In this document: positions 55,867-64,000 of the stretch, one piece after another
Position numbering within the stretch: the first letter of the stretch is position 1
Layout of the letters: every line of letters starts with the position of its first letter
Assembly: GCA_036873135.1 (NCBI GenBank)
Contig: JAPTYO010000007.1
Coordinates: 61,056,383 to 61,120,382, forward strand
Length of the DNA: 64,000 nucleotides
Direction: 5' to 3'
From: Clarkia xantiana subsp. parviflora
Taxonomy: Eukaryota > Streptophyta > Magnoliopsida > Myrtales > Onagraceae
The notes under the pieces: model-generated
What the model saw: only the letters and a program-made list of their open reading frames with translations
Told to the model about the DNA's origin: nothing
The model's database searches: none
Position numbers and translations under genes: made by a program

Positions 55867-55911
55867 TATTCACAAGATAATTGTGTATAGTAACTATCAA
55901 TATATCTAGCA
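55867..55911 (+). other. Copia-8 leader, second part
   Basis: ATATTCACAAGATAATTGTG and following match Copia-6 near 33371. Ends at TCTAGCA. Confidence 0.75.
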
Positions 55912-56057
55912 GAGATCAATGGTGAAGAATAGAACTCTCTCCTCTCTCTCGCCCGAAGAAGCAGCGGAACTGGCGAATAGTACCAAGAAGCTTAAGGAGA
56001 CAACATCAGAATTGGATGACTCTACTTGGGCTCATACTCCAGCCAGGATGAAGATCC
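55912..56057 (+). pseudogene. LINE-like ORF1 5' fragment
   Basis: An ATG at 55919 opens a frame with SLSPEEAAELANSTKKLKET, then W and TPARMKIL before the Gypsy-3 LTR interrupts it. The E-E-A-x-E-L-x-x-S-T-K-K-x-K pattern resembles the N-terminus of plant LINE ORF1 proteins (DUF4283 / zf-CCHC_4 family). It is not part of the Copia leader in the other copies. Too short for certainty. Confidence 0.4.
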
Positions 56058-56790
56058 TGATGGGTTCCGATGTAATCATTAGCCCCGTCAACAGTCATTA
56101 GACGGCGAATAAATCCAGTGGGCCTCGTGAAAGGCCGGGAAGGCCCAAAAGCCCAGTATGAAGGGTCTCGACCCTAGCGGTCCCAATATATGAGCTGAAT
56201 GCTCCCGACAAGAAGCCTCTGAGTACGCCCCGATATGCCTTTGTAAAGGCCCCGATAATAAAGCCCCGCGGAGGCTGGACCTGTCTCGTGAGACAAAGGG
56301 TCCTGGGTGGTGACCTAGAATGAGATAACTCTGGAGTCCCCGAGTTGGGACTTGTGATCAGAGGATAAGGCCGAGAAACCCGCCTACTAGATAAGAGTAG
56401 TGGGAGACGGCTGAGATATAGATAACCTCCCCCGAGATACGCAGGGCGTGCCCGAGATACGCGGAGTATGGGCGAGATACGCGGAGCGTGGGGCGAGATA
56501 TACGGAATCCCGAACGAGATATACGGAATCATGGGTAAAACGGCCAGCCACGGTCACAGGTAACTGAGTAACTTCCCCTCCTATATAAAGGAGGAAGTTA
56601 CCTCAGAAAACGGACTCTCTAAGACGAACTTAGATTACTGCTTACCACCCCATTGATCACATACTCATTTAGGCATCGGAGAGGGATTCTGGGTCACCAC
56701 CCAGGTCATCCCCTTTTGCAGGATTACGCGGAGCCCAGGAGTTCAAGCTTTCCGTCAAGAACGTATCGGAGCTTCGCCCGTGATCCAACA
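56058..56790 (+). repeat. 5' LTR of Gypsy-3 (733 bp)
   Basis: Begins TGATGGGTTCCGATG, ends GTGATCCAACA. TATA box TATATAAAG near 56582-56590. U3 contains GAGATACGCGGAG-type repeats. The left border is set by similarity to the Gypsy-1 LTR. Confidence 0.85.
56405..56530 (+). repeat. Short tandem repeats in the Gypsy-3 LTR U3
   Basis: Five or so copies of (C/G)GAGATACGCGGAG(C/T)(G/A)TG, as in Gypsy-1. Confidence 0.65.
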
Positions 56791-56809
56791 TTGGCGTCGT
56801 CTGTGGGAA
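56791..56809 (+). promoter_or_regulatory. Primer-binding site of Gypsy-3
   Basis: TTGGCGTCGTCTGTGGGAA starts directly after the LTR. It resembles the common plant Gypsy PBS TGGCGCCGTCTGTGGGA, with one C-to-T difference that may be mutational. Confidence 0.85.
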
Positions 56810-56845
56810 TCGTAACGAAAAGCCAAAATAGTTTCTACCAGATCA

Positions 56846-59800
56846 ATGGCCGGTGGTGGCAAGAAGAAGCAAGTCCAGGCCGGTAGTTCTCGCCTCGCTG
56901 GAACTGTGAATTCCCCGTTGCTGGAGCATGCTGTTGAACAAGGTGAGCACCCTGCTGTTTCTCAGACAGGAGGGCATGGCGATGATGAGGTCTCAGTCCG
57001 AGGCACGGCGGTGAACAGGCAAGACATCCCGCGAAGGGAGGTGGATGCTCCCCCAAACCCAGTAGGGCACAGAGAAGAAATCCCGCGAAAGGAGGTCAGT
57101 TCTTCCTCAAACTCAGAGCTGGCTAAAGCAGTAGCAGATGCTATGCCTATGTTCTTGGCGGCCATGGAGGCTCTGTTGGATAAACGAGAGGCTGCCAGGA
57201 GGGCAGAGGAGTTGCCCCCGCAAGAAGAGCTACCTCCACCTCCTCCAAGGGTGGTTCCAGAAGAACAGGAGGTTCAGGAGGTTCAGCCCAGGAATAGGGG
57301 TAAGGAACCCGCGCACTCGGAGAAATTTGTGGTGGATGGTCACGGACCAGTGCAACATAGGACCATTCCCCTGAATGGCCCCATTACTCCTGATCAGGTG
57401 GTAAAAATTGTCAACATCTGCATGGGGGACCAGAAGCAAATGACATCGGAACTAAGGGATTGTTCCACTCACCCTTTCGTTCCACGACTGCTAGATACTG
57501 TCGCCCCGCCAGGGCTAGGCATTCCGACCATCAAGGAGTATGATGGTGAGGGGGACCCGGTCCGCCATGTTCAGAGACATGTCCAGGCCTGTATGGGTAG
57601 GACTTCGAATGATGACCTCATATGTTCATTGTTCCCGATCACCTTAGGAGAAAGGGCCATGACATGGTTTTTCAGTCTACCGCCGGGAAGCATTACGTGC
57701 TGGGCCGACATGCATGATCGCTTCATCAAGCAATATCAAGGGCGTAGGCGTCTCTTGAAGAGCGTGAGGTCTTTGACCCAGGTGGTGCAGAGATCCGATG
57801 AATCGTTGGCATACTACTACCAACGGTTCACTGCTAGTGCTGCGGAGATTGATGAGGAGATATCGGAGGGAGAGACCATCCGCACTTTCCTTCGGAACCT
57901 AACTGCTCCGTATGGTTCCGACCTAATGCATAGTGTAGCCGCGAAGGCTGTGTGGAGTATGGAGGCCCTGCAAGCGAGGGTGAAGCAGCAAATCGACGTC
58001 CAGGAGTCAAAGATTGCTGCCGGAGAGCTTGATCCTCCGAAGTCAGGAAGAGGAAAGCCATCGTCCAAGCTGTCGGATGATCGCAAAGTGAGCGACAAAT
58101 CGGAGGGAAGTAGGAGCCGTGGTCGCCCCGAGAGAAGGGAGGACAAGCGTCCTCCGAGGAAGGATAACCGCGAGGGTCGTAGTGTTCCCATCAACAGGTC
58201 GATGACCTCCGTGCTAGCTGTGATGGATCAGCAGGGTCTCGCTCGATACCCCCCGAGGAAGGAAGGAGAGTTCTTGGGAGGCCGCTCTGATCGTTACTGT
58301 CGGTACCATCGAGCCAATGGTCACGACACGGATAACTGTCGGGAGCTGAAGAAGGAGATAGAGAAGCTGATCCAGAAGGGGAAGCTGAAGGAGTTCGTCG
58401 GAAGGGGACGGTGCCGATCCCGTTCCAAAACTCGGTCGCGGTCCCGTTCCAAGTCCCGTGATCGATCTCCAAAGAAGAAGAAGGTTGAGCCGGAAGCCTC
58501 TGGTTCTGGTGCCCGTAAGGAGAGGCGGGGGACCATTAACGTCATTCACGGAGGAATGGCAGCAGGAGGTGATACCTCCGCATCTAGGGAGAATTATGCT
58601 TCCCGCATCTCTGATGCTGTGGTGTTAGGGAAGAGGTCCCGGTCGTGGACTATAAAAGAAGAAATGATGATTTCTTTCTCAGCGGAGGATTTGATAGGCG
58701 TGGAGAGCCCCCACGATGACGCCTTGGTCGTGACCCTGGATGTGGACGGGTTCGAGATGAAGCGGATCCTGATAGACGGAGGGAGCTCTTCCGACATTCT
58801 TTTCATGGACGCCCTGGAGGCCATGGGAAAGACGAAGAAGGACCTGACGCAGGTGAACTTCCCGATGGTGGGATTCTCTGGATCGACTTCCTATCCGTTG
58901 GGGATGATTACCTTACCGGTGGAGTTTGGTAGTGGCTGGAAGATGGAACGGCGGAATGTGGACTCCGTCGTGGTAGAATCGGCGAGAACGTATAACGCCA
59001 TTATCGGGAGGACCACCATCAACCCTCTCATGGCAGTCGCTTCGACAGTCCATCAAAAAATGAAGTTCCCGACTGAAAATGGGGTCGGAGAGGTCAAAGG
59101 TGACCAGGTGGCGTCACGAAAGTGTTATGTCAATGCCACCCGAAGGAGAAGGAGGGAAGCCATGGCTGTCCTGCAGACTGATGCCGATCCTCGAGAGGAG
59201 TTTGGGTGTCCCGCCCCCATGGAGGATCTGAAGGAGGTTGAGATTGATGGACCTCGAAGGAAGGTGAAGATCGGGTCTGCTTTGTCGGAGGAAAGAGCCC
59301 GAGAGTTGATCGAGCTCCTGAAGGAGTTCAAGGAGCTGTTTGCCTGGTCCCCGAGTGATATGCTAGGAATCAGCCCCGACGTGATTGTGCACGAATTGAA
59401 GATTGATCCCGCGATCAAGCCTATCGCGCAGAGGAGGCGTCTGATGGGCGCGGATAAGAGGGTCGCGATCCAGCAAGAGGTGGGCAGACTGCTCGACGCT
59501 GGATTCATCAAGGAGCTCCGATTCCAGACTTGGGTCGCTAACCCAGTCCTGGTGCGAAAGAGTAATGGGAAGTGGCGGATGTGTGTCGATTTCCGCGACT
59601 TGAACAAGGCCTGCCCGAAGGATTGCTATCCGCTCCCGAGGATTGACCAGTTGGTGGATGCCACATCGGGACACGAGCTGCTAAGCTTCATGGATGCCTA
59701 TTCTGGTTACAACCAGATCAAGATGGCGAAGGAGGATGCCCCCCATACGGCCTTCTATGCCGATAGTGACGTTTATCACTATGACGTAATGCCCTTCGGA

Positions 59801-59899
59801 CTGATCAATGCTGGAGCAACTTACCAGAGGATGGTGAACAAGTTTTCGGGGACATGCTGGGAAAGACTATGGAGGCGTATGTGGATGACATGCTGGTGA
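56846..59899 (+). pseudogene. Gypsy-3 gag, protease and start of reverse transcriptase
   Basis: One frame of 1017 codons from ATG 56846. Residues about 20-170: basic and proline-rich N-terminus. About 215-400: gag core (DTVAPPGLGIPTIKEYDGEG, then RAMTWFFSLPPGSITCWADM and LRNLTAPYGSDLMHSV). About 475-520: knuckle YCRYHRANGHDTDNC, followed by an R/S-rich tail (SRSKTRSRSRSKSRDRSP). About 610-770: protease with active-site LIDGGSSSDILF and SARTYNAIIGRTTINP. From about 840: RT with DAGFIKELRFQTWVANPVLV, KWRMCVDFRDLNKACPKDCY, LLSFMDAYSGYNQIKM and YDVMPFGLINAGATYQRM. A one-base shift near 59843 moves the rest of RT out of frame. Before that point no stop is present. Confidence 0.93.
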
Positions 59900-60300
59900 A
59901 GTCCCGACAGGCAGGAGACCATGTCCAAAACTTGGCGGCGGCCTTTGAGCGGATGAAGTTTCATCAAGTTCGTTTGAATCCGGACAAGTGCGCTTTCGGG
60001 GTGAACTCGGGGAAATTCCTAGGGTTCATGGTGAGCCAAAGAGGGATCGAGGTGAATCCTGAGAAGCTGCGAGCAATCGAGGAGATGCAGTCTCCGAAGA
60101 CTCATCGGGAGGTTCAAGTGTTGAATGGCCGGTTGGCCGCGATGAATCGATTCCTATCCAAGGCGAGTGACAGAGCCATGCCATTTTTTGATGTACTAAG
60201 GGCCCACAAGAAGTTTGAATGGTCCGACAAGTGCGAGGAGGCATTCCAAGCACTCAAACAGCACCTCCGTACCCTCCCGCCGTTGGCGAAACCGTTATCT
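59843..60300 (+). pseudogene. Gypsy-3 reverse transcriptase C-terminal part, shifted frame
   Basis: Open from 59854 in another frame: GKTMEAYVDDMLVKSRQAGD has the Gypsy RT active site (YVDD). It continues with FHQVRLNPDKCAFGVNSGKF, LGFMVSQRGIEVNPEKLRAI and the RT connection PPLAKPLSLF. Near 60290 a small deletion shifts the frame back to that of the first part. Confidence 0.9.
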
Positions 60301-62479
60301 CTATTTGGCTGTTTCTGAAGTTGCTGTTAGTTCTGTTTTGATTAAGATTGTCAAGGGCAACCAAGTGCCTGTCTATTATGTAAGCAAGGCGTTTGCTAAA
60401 TCTGAAATGAATTATCCCGCTATTGAGAAGTATCTCTTTGCGTTGATTGTCGCTGCTCGAAAGCTACGACCTTACTTCCATGCCCACGAGGTTACGGTGT
60501 TAACTAATCAGCCCTTGAAGCACTTTTTGAACCGACTGGAAGCGTCGGGGAGATTGGTGAAATGGGCCATCAAGCTTACGGAGTTCCGCATTCATTTTGC
60601 TCCGAGAACTACTATTAAAGGCCTGGCATTGGCGGATTTTATAGCTGAGTCTACAACACCCGATCTGGAAGAAGCGGGTCCTGTAGAGGGGGCAACCATG
60701 GAGGTCCCGATAGCAGAACATCCAAAACAGCCAAATGAGGAGAACACTTGGGAGATGTACACTGATGGATCATCAAGTGTAGAAGGATCGGGGGCAGGAT
60801 TCGTATTGATACCGCCCGGTGGAGGCGAGCCCTTGCGATATGCCTTGGCCTTGACGTTTAGGTCCACCAACAATGAAGCTGAGTATGAGGCTCTCATCAC
60901 GGGCCTTAAAATTGCCAAGGGTACGGGAGTCGGTCATTTAAAAGTGAAGTGTGATGCCAGCTTGATTGTGAATCAAGTCCAGGGGAACTATGAAGCCAAG
61001 AGCCCGACAATGAGGAAGTATTTGCACGAGGTGCAGACTTTGAAGGGAAGCTTCAAAAGCTTCGATATCGAGGCAATCCCGAGGGAAGAAAATGCGGAGT
61101 CAGACGCCTTAAGCAAGTTTTCTTTGGGAGTGGCCTCCGAGGATAATCGGAAGGTGCACTTTCTGGAGAGAGTAATTATCTCAACCATCGATCCGTCGGA
61201 GGTTTGCGCTATTGAATCAGGATCGGAGGAAGAAGAGAAACCCACCTGGATGACCCCGATGGTCATATACCTGACTACGGGGGCACTCCCCGATGATGAA
61301 GTGGCAGCTGTTAGGTTGCGTCGAATCGCGAGCAACTACGTGATGGTGGACAACCAATTATACAAGAGGGGGCATGTAAAGCCTTTTCTGAAATGTGTGG
61401 CGGAGCCTGATACAAATCGGATCCTAAGAGAGCTGCACGAGGGAGTCGCGGCCTGTCATGAAGAGGCCCGATCCATTGTGAGGAAGGCGTTGAATCTAGG
61501 CTACTATTGGCCTTCGATGAACAAGGAGGCAACAACGATGGTCCAATCCTGTGATGCATGCCAGAGGTACGCTCCGAATATCGTGGCTCCCGCAGCGGAC
61601 TTGATGCCCATCAGGAGTGCTTGGCCCTTCGCGCAGTGGGGCATTGATTTGGTGGGACCTCTTCCACAAGCAAAAGGTCAGTGCAAGTATTTACTCGTGG
61701 ACATCGATTACTTCTCGAAGTGGATAGAGGCTAAGGCGTTGGCCAAGACAACGGGGCAGCAGATCCTCAAGTTCCTTCAAACTCACATCATATCCCGGTA
61801 TGGGGTTCCTCGAGTGTTGATCAGCGATAATGGCCCTCCGTTCAATGGGGCTCAGTTGAAGGAGTACCTAGAGGAATTGAACATTGAGCATCGGACAGCT
61901 TCCGTCCACCATGCTCAGACTAATGGCCAAGTCGAATCAGCCAACAAGATCGTGATGGATGGCTTGAAGAAGAGAGTCTATGCCTTGCAGGGTCATTGGC
62001 TGGATGAGCTTGAAAACGTGTTGTGGGCTGTTAGAACAACACCCAAGCAGTCGACAGGGGAGACTCCGTTTGGCCTCGTCTATGGCACGGAGGCAGTTGC
62101 TCGCGTGGAGATAGCGGTGGCGTCCCATCGCAGGAGGTATTATGAGCCTCTAACAAACGAGGAAATGAGACGTCTAGACTTAGACTTGCTCGAGGAGAAA
62201 AGGTGGAAGGCTGACGAAGTTCAGGCTCGGATGCGTCTGGCAACAGCCCGATATTATAATCGACGTGTCAAGTCCCGACAATTCTTCGTAGGAGAACTTG
62301 TCTGGCGGAGGAACGAGTTCGTTCATCAAGATCAGATCAACAAGCTATCGCCGAAATGGGAGGGACCTTACAAGATCGTAGGGATGCCAGCCCCGAATGC
62401 GTACAAACTAGAAGACCTTGATTGCAAGACGTTGAAACATTCCTTCAGTGGCGCACACTTGAAAAAGTATCATGTTTGA
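60290..62479 (+). pseudogene. Gypsy-3 RNase H, second RNase H and integrase
   Basis: A frame without stops to 62479. The first RNase H: YLYLAVSEVAVSSVLIKI, PVYYVSKAFAKSEMNYPAIE and RKLRPYFHAHEVTVLTNQPL, perhaps worn at its start by the deletion. A linker, then a second RNase H domain: WEMYTDGSSSVEGSGAGFVL, RSTNNEAEYEALITGLKIAK, KCDASLIVNQVQGNYEAK and REENAESDALSKF. Integrase: HHCC finger (HEGVAACHEEARSI ... CDACQRYAP), core DDE with WGIDLVGPLPQAKGQ, VLISDNGPPFNGAQL and NGQVESANKIVMDGLKKRVY, then a C-terminal part ending SGAHLKKYHV. All catalytic acidic residues can be seen. Confidence 0.93.
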
Positions 62480-62590
62480 TATTAAGTCGCCGCGAATGGC
62501 GCAAATTGTCTATCGATAAAGATCCGATGTAAGCCAGCTTTGAGTTGTTAATGAATAAAAGTTGCTTTCGATCAAATTTCTTTTAGATTT
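62480..62590 (+). other. Gypsy-3 sequence after pol
   Basis: Short untranslated segment before the tandem spacer, AT-rich, no motif found. Confidence 0.5.
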
Positions 62591-62599
62591 ATTCTAAAT

Positions 62600-63060
62600 G
62601 TTAGTAAGACGTCCTGAATGACGCGACAAAAGCCTTTCGAGGTACGGACAAAAGCCCTACGGGGTATGAGTAAGTCGCCTTTATGGCGCGACAAAAAGCC
62701 TTTCGAGGTACGGACAAAAGCCCTACGGGGTATGAGTAAGTCGTCTTTATGGTGCAACCAAAAGCCTAGGTACGAAAAAGCCCTAACGGGTCCGCGTAAG
62801 TCGTCTATATGATGCGAAAAAAAGCCTTAAAGGGTACGAAAAAGCCCTAACGGGTCCGCGTAAGTCGTCTATATGATGCGGCAAAAAGCCTTAAAGGGTA
62901 CGAAAAAGCCCTAACGGGTCCGCGTAAGTCGTCTATATGATGCGGCAAAAAGCCCCAACGGGTGCGATTAAGTCGTCGGGAATGACGCGATAAAAGCCCT
63001 GAGGGGTACGATTAAGTCGTCTAGAATGGCGCGATAAAAGCCTTAAGGGGTGCGAAAAAT
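62600..63060. repeat. Gypsy-3 spacer array, ~64-bp units
   Basis: About seven copies of a unit with AAGTCGTCTATATGATGCG, AAAAAGCC and GGGTACGAAAAAGCCC. The 62860-62945 copies are nearly identical. Short frames over it are repeat-derived. Confidence 0.85.
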
Positions 63061-63310
63061 CATCTTAAGTGATGTCTAAAATTGCCTTAAGAGACAGGGA
63101 TGAGAAACCTTAAGTGGTAAGGTCCCGAGGAAAATGTCACGAAAAGACATATGAAATTACATTAAGTGACTTGGACGAGAAACCTTAAGTGGTGAAGTCC
63201 CGAGTAGACGAGAAACCTTAAGTGATGAAATCCCGAGTAGACGAGAAACCTTAAGTGGTGAAAGTCCCGAGTAGACGAGAAACCTTAAATGGTAAAGTTT
63301 CGAGTAAAGC
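63061..63310. repeat. Gypsy-3 spacer array 2, ~33-bp units
   Basis: Several copies of GACGAGAAACCTTAAGTGGT with AAGTCCCGAGTA. Confidence 0.8.
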
Positions 63311-63520
63311 ATCGGAAGGATGTATGAAGTCATCTTAAGTGGTGCATTGGAACGTTTTAAGTAACGGATCTAAAGTCGCTTTAAATAGTGCAAACGATTA
63401 TCGGGACCAAAACAGATGAAAGAAATTTTCTTATATAAAGGCTCAAAGGCCTAAAGGTTCCGATACAAAAGATAAGGAGGATACAAGGAGGAAAATTACA
63501 AGGACTTAAAGAAAAGAACA
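63311..63520. other. Spacer between tandem arrays and the antisense ORF
   Basis: About 210 bp with decayed repeat traces; would be the 3' untranslated region of the antisense gene. Confidence 0.5.
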
Positions 63521-64000
63521 TTAAGCTTGGTCCTTGTTGGAAGTTGGGTCCTCGGCAGCTTCGGAGGGAGTAGGATTCAGAGGGGCCTGGGCAGAAGGCT
63601 CTGCAGTCCGCGGAGTCGGGTCCGCGACATCAACCTCGTCACTCTCCGCGGGGAGGTTGAAGTACTTCTCCGCGATAGGGGCAAGGGTGTCGGACTTCTT
63701 GAAGTCGATGGAATCCTCGTATGCCGTGTAGAGCTCCTCGACGGCATTGAACGGAATGTTCTCCACCTCGGTTTTGCAGAACTTCACGGCATCCGCCTGG
63801 AAATCATCGGAGTTCCGATACTCCTCGCGACCCTGAGCCTTTGCCTCAGCCAGTTTGGCAGAGAATTCAGCCTTCTCGGCTTCAAGTCTCGCCTTGGCCT
63901 CCGCGAGAGCTTCCACGAAAACGCCCTTCTCGTGGATGAGCTGCCTCTTCTCCGCCTCGTTCCGTCGCTGATCCTCCTGGGCCATCCTCCGCTCCCGACG
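63521..64000 (-). CDS. Antisense ORF of Gypsy-3, C-terminal coiled-coil part
   Basis: Open from the window edge to the stop at 63521, at least 159 codons. The visible N-terminal half is a highly charged helix (EALAEAKARLEAEKAEFSAK, then LAEAKAQGREEY) with heptad-like spacing, probably a coiled coil. The C-terminal half has FCKTEVENIPFNAVEELYTA and an acidic proline-rich tail. Position and strand match the antisense ORF of Gypsy-1, of which this should be the other end. No stop or frameshift is visible. The start lies outside the window. Function unknown; not a pol protein. Confidence 0.7.
   Translation of the reverse strand, partial: RRERRMAQEDQRRNEAEKRQLIHEKGVFVEALAEAKARLEAEKAEFSAKLAEAKAQGREEYRNSDDFQADAVKFCKTEVENIPFNAVEELYTAYEDSIDFKKSDTLAPIAEKYFNLPAESDEVDVADPTPRTAEPSAQAPLNPTPSEAAEDPTSNKDQA

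Larger units (their letters stand above)
53288..55911 (+). mobile_element. Copia-8: 5' end of a plus-strand Copia copy with two MITEs inside
   Basis: 5' LTR, PBS split by a hAT-type MITE, and part of the leader, itself split by a Mutator-type MITE. The leader sequence ends at about 55911 (TATATCTAGCA), where a LINE-like fragment and then Gypsy-3 follow. It sits in the spacer of Copia-6; the left flank ends GATCT. Confidence 0.85.
56058..64000 (+). mobile_element. Gypsy-3: Tat-like Gypsy retrotransposon, 3' end outside the window
   Basis: 5' LTR, PBS, gag, protease, RT, RNase H, a second RNase H domain, integrase, tandem spacer and an antisense ORF occur in this order. The order protease-RT-RNase H-integrase is Gypsy type; the second RNase H and antisense ORF point to the Tat group. 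Two frameshifts break pol. GC content is higher than in the Copia DNA. Confidence 0.92.

Noticed and set aside
58191..59674. Minus-strand ORFs up to 160 codons under Gypsy-3 gag-pol
   Set aside because: Shadows of the real plus-strand frame, which carries all the known motifs.
59840..59860. Programmed frameshift in Gypsy-3
   Set aside because: It lies inside the RT domain, not at the gag-pol border, and a second shift restores the frame within 450 bp. Mutation is the simpler explanation.
1..64000. Host protein-coding genes, tRNAs or rRNAs
   Set aside because: Every long frame is explained by transposons or repeats. I saw no cloverleaf with a matching acceptor and no rRNA stretch; only PBS sequences complementary to tRNA ends.

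Overview
This window is plant nuclear DNA made almost entirely of retrotransposons. I found no host gene, tRNA, rRNA or CRISPR array. The plant assignment rests on Copia elements primed at TGGTATCAGAGCC (initiator tRNA-Met type), Tat-type Gypsy elements with a second RNase H and an antisense ORF, hAT and Mutator MITEs, and a satellite array. The species cannot be told from the sequence.

Layout, left to right. 1-2562: 3' end of a Tat-like Gypsy element (Gypsy-1; antisense ORF, polypurine tract, 3' LTR) inserted in a Copia element. 2563-10947: two fused minus-strand Copia copies (Copia-1 and Copia-2). 10948-20290: the 3' end of a plus-strand copy (Copia-3), split by LARD-1 (11553-19357, TSD CATAT), a large element with no coding capacity. 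20291-21188: the 5' end of minus-strand Copia-4. About 21.3-23.56 kb: a 98-bp tandem satellite. 23700-32337: a broken minus-strand Gypsy gag-protease (Gypsy-2) split by minus-strand Copia-5 (23757-31588). 32338-53287: plus-strand Copia-6, split by Copia-7 (34822-51613, TSD CCCCT), whose 5' LTR is itself split by a minus-strand Gypsy-like element that encodes only gag (TRGAG-1, 35351-43655, TSD ACTAG). From 53288: Copia-8, also inserted in Copia-6 and carrying a hAT MITE in its primer-binding site, a Mutator-like MITE in its leader and a short LINE-like fragment. 56058-64000: the 5' part of a nearly complete Tat-like Gypsy element (Gypsy-3) with two frameshifts in pol.

The eight Copia copies belong to one family with LTRs of about 570-620 bp. 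Where visible, they have a leader of about 1.7-2 kb, gag, a 1.1-1.2 kb stretch with no protease or integrase, and RT-RNase H. All coding copies carry stops or frameshifts, so mobility would have needed enzymes supplied in trans. LARD-1 and TRGAG-1 also lack pol, so three of the lineages here look non-autonomous. The nesting gives a relative order: TRGAG-1 is younger than Copia-7, which is younger than Copia-6, which is younger than Gypsy-2; LARD-1 and Copia-2 are younger than Copia-3, which is younger than Copia-4.

All calls come from reading the sequence and the translated frames. No database search was run. Boundaries given to the base are those fixed by LTR ends, TSDs or TIRs; the others are approximate.
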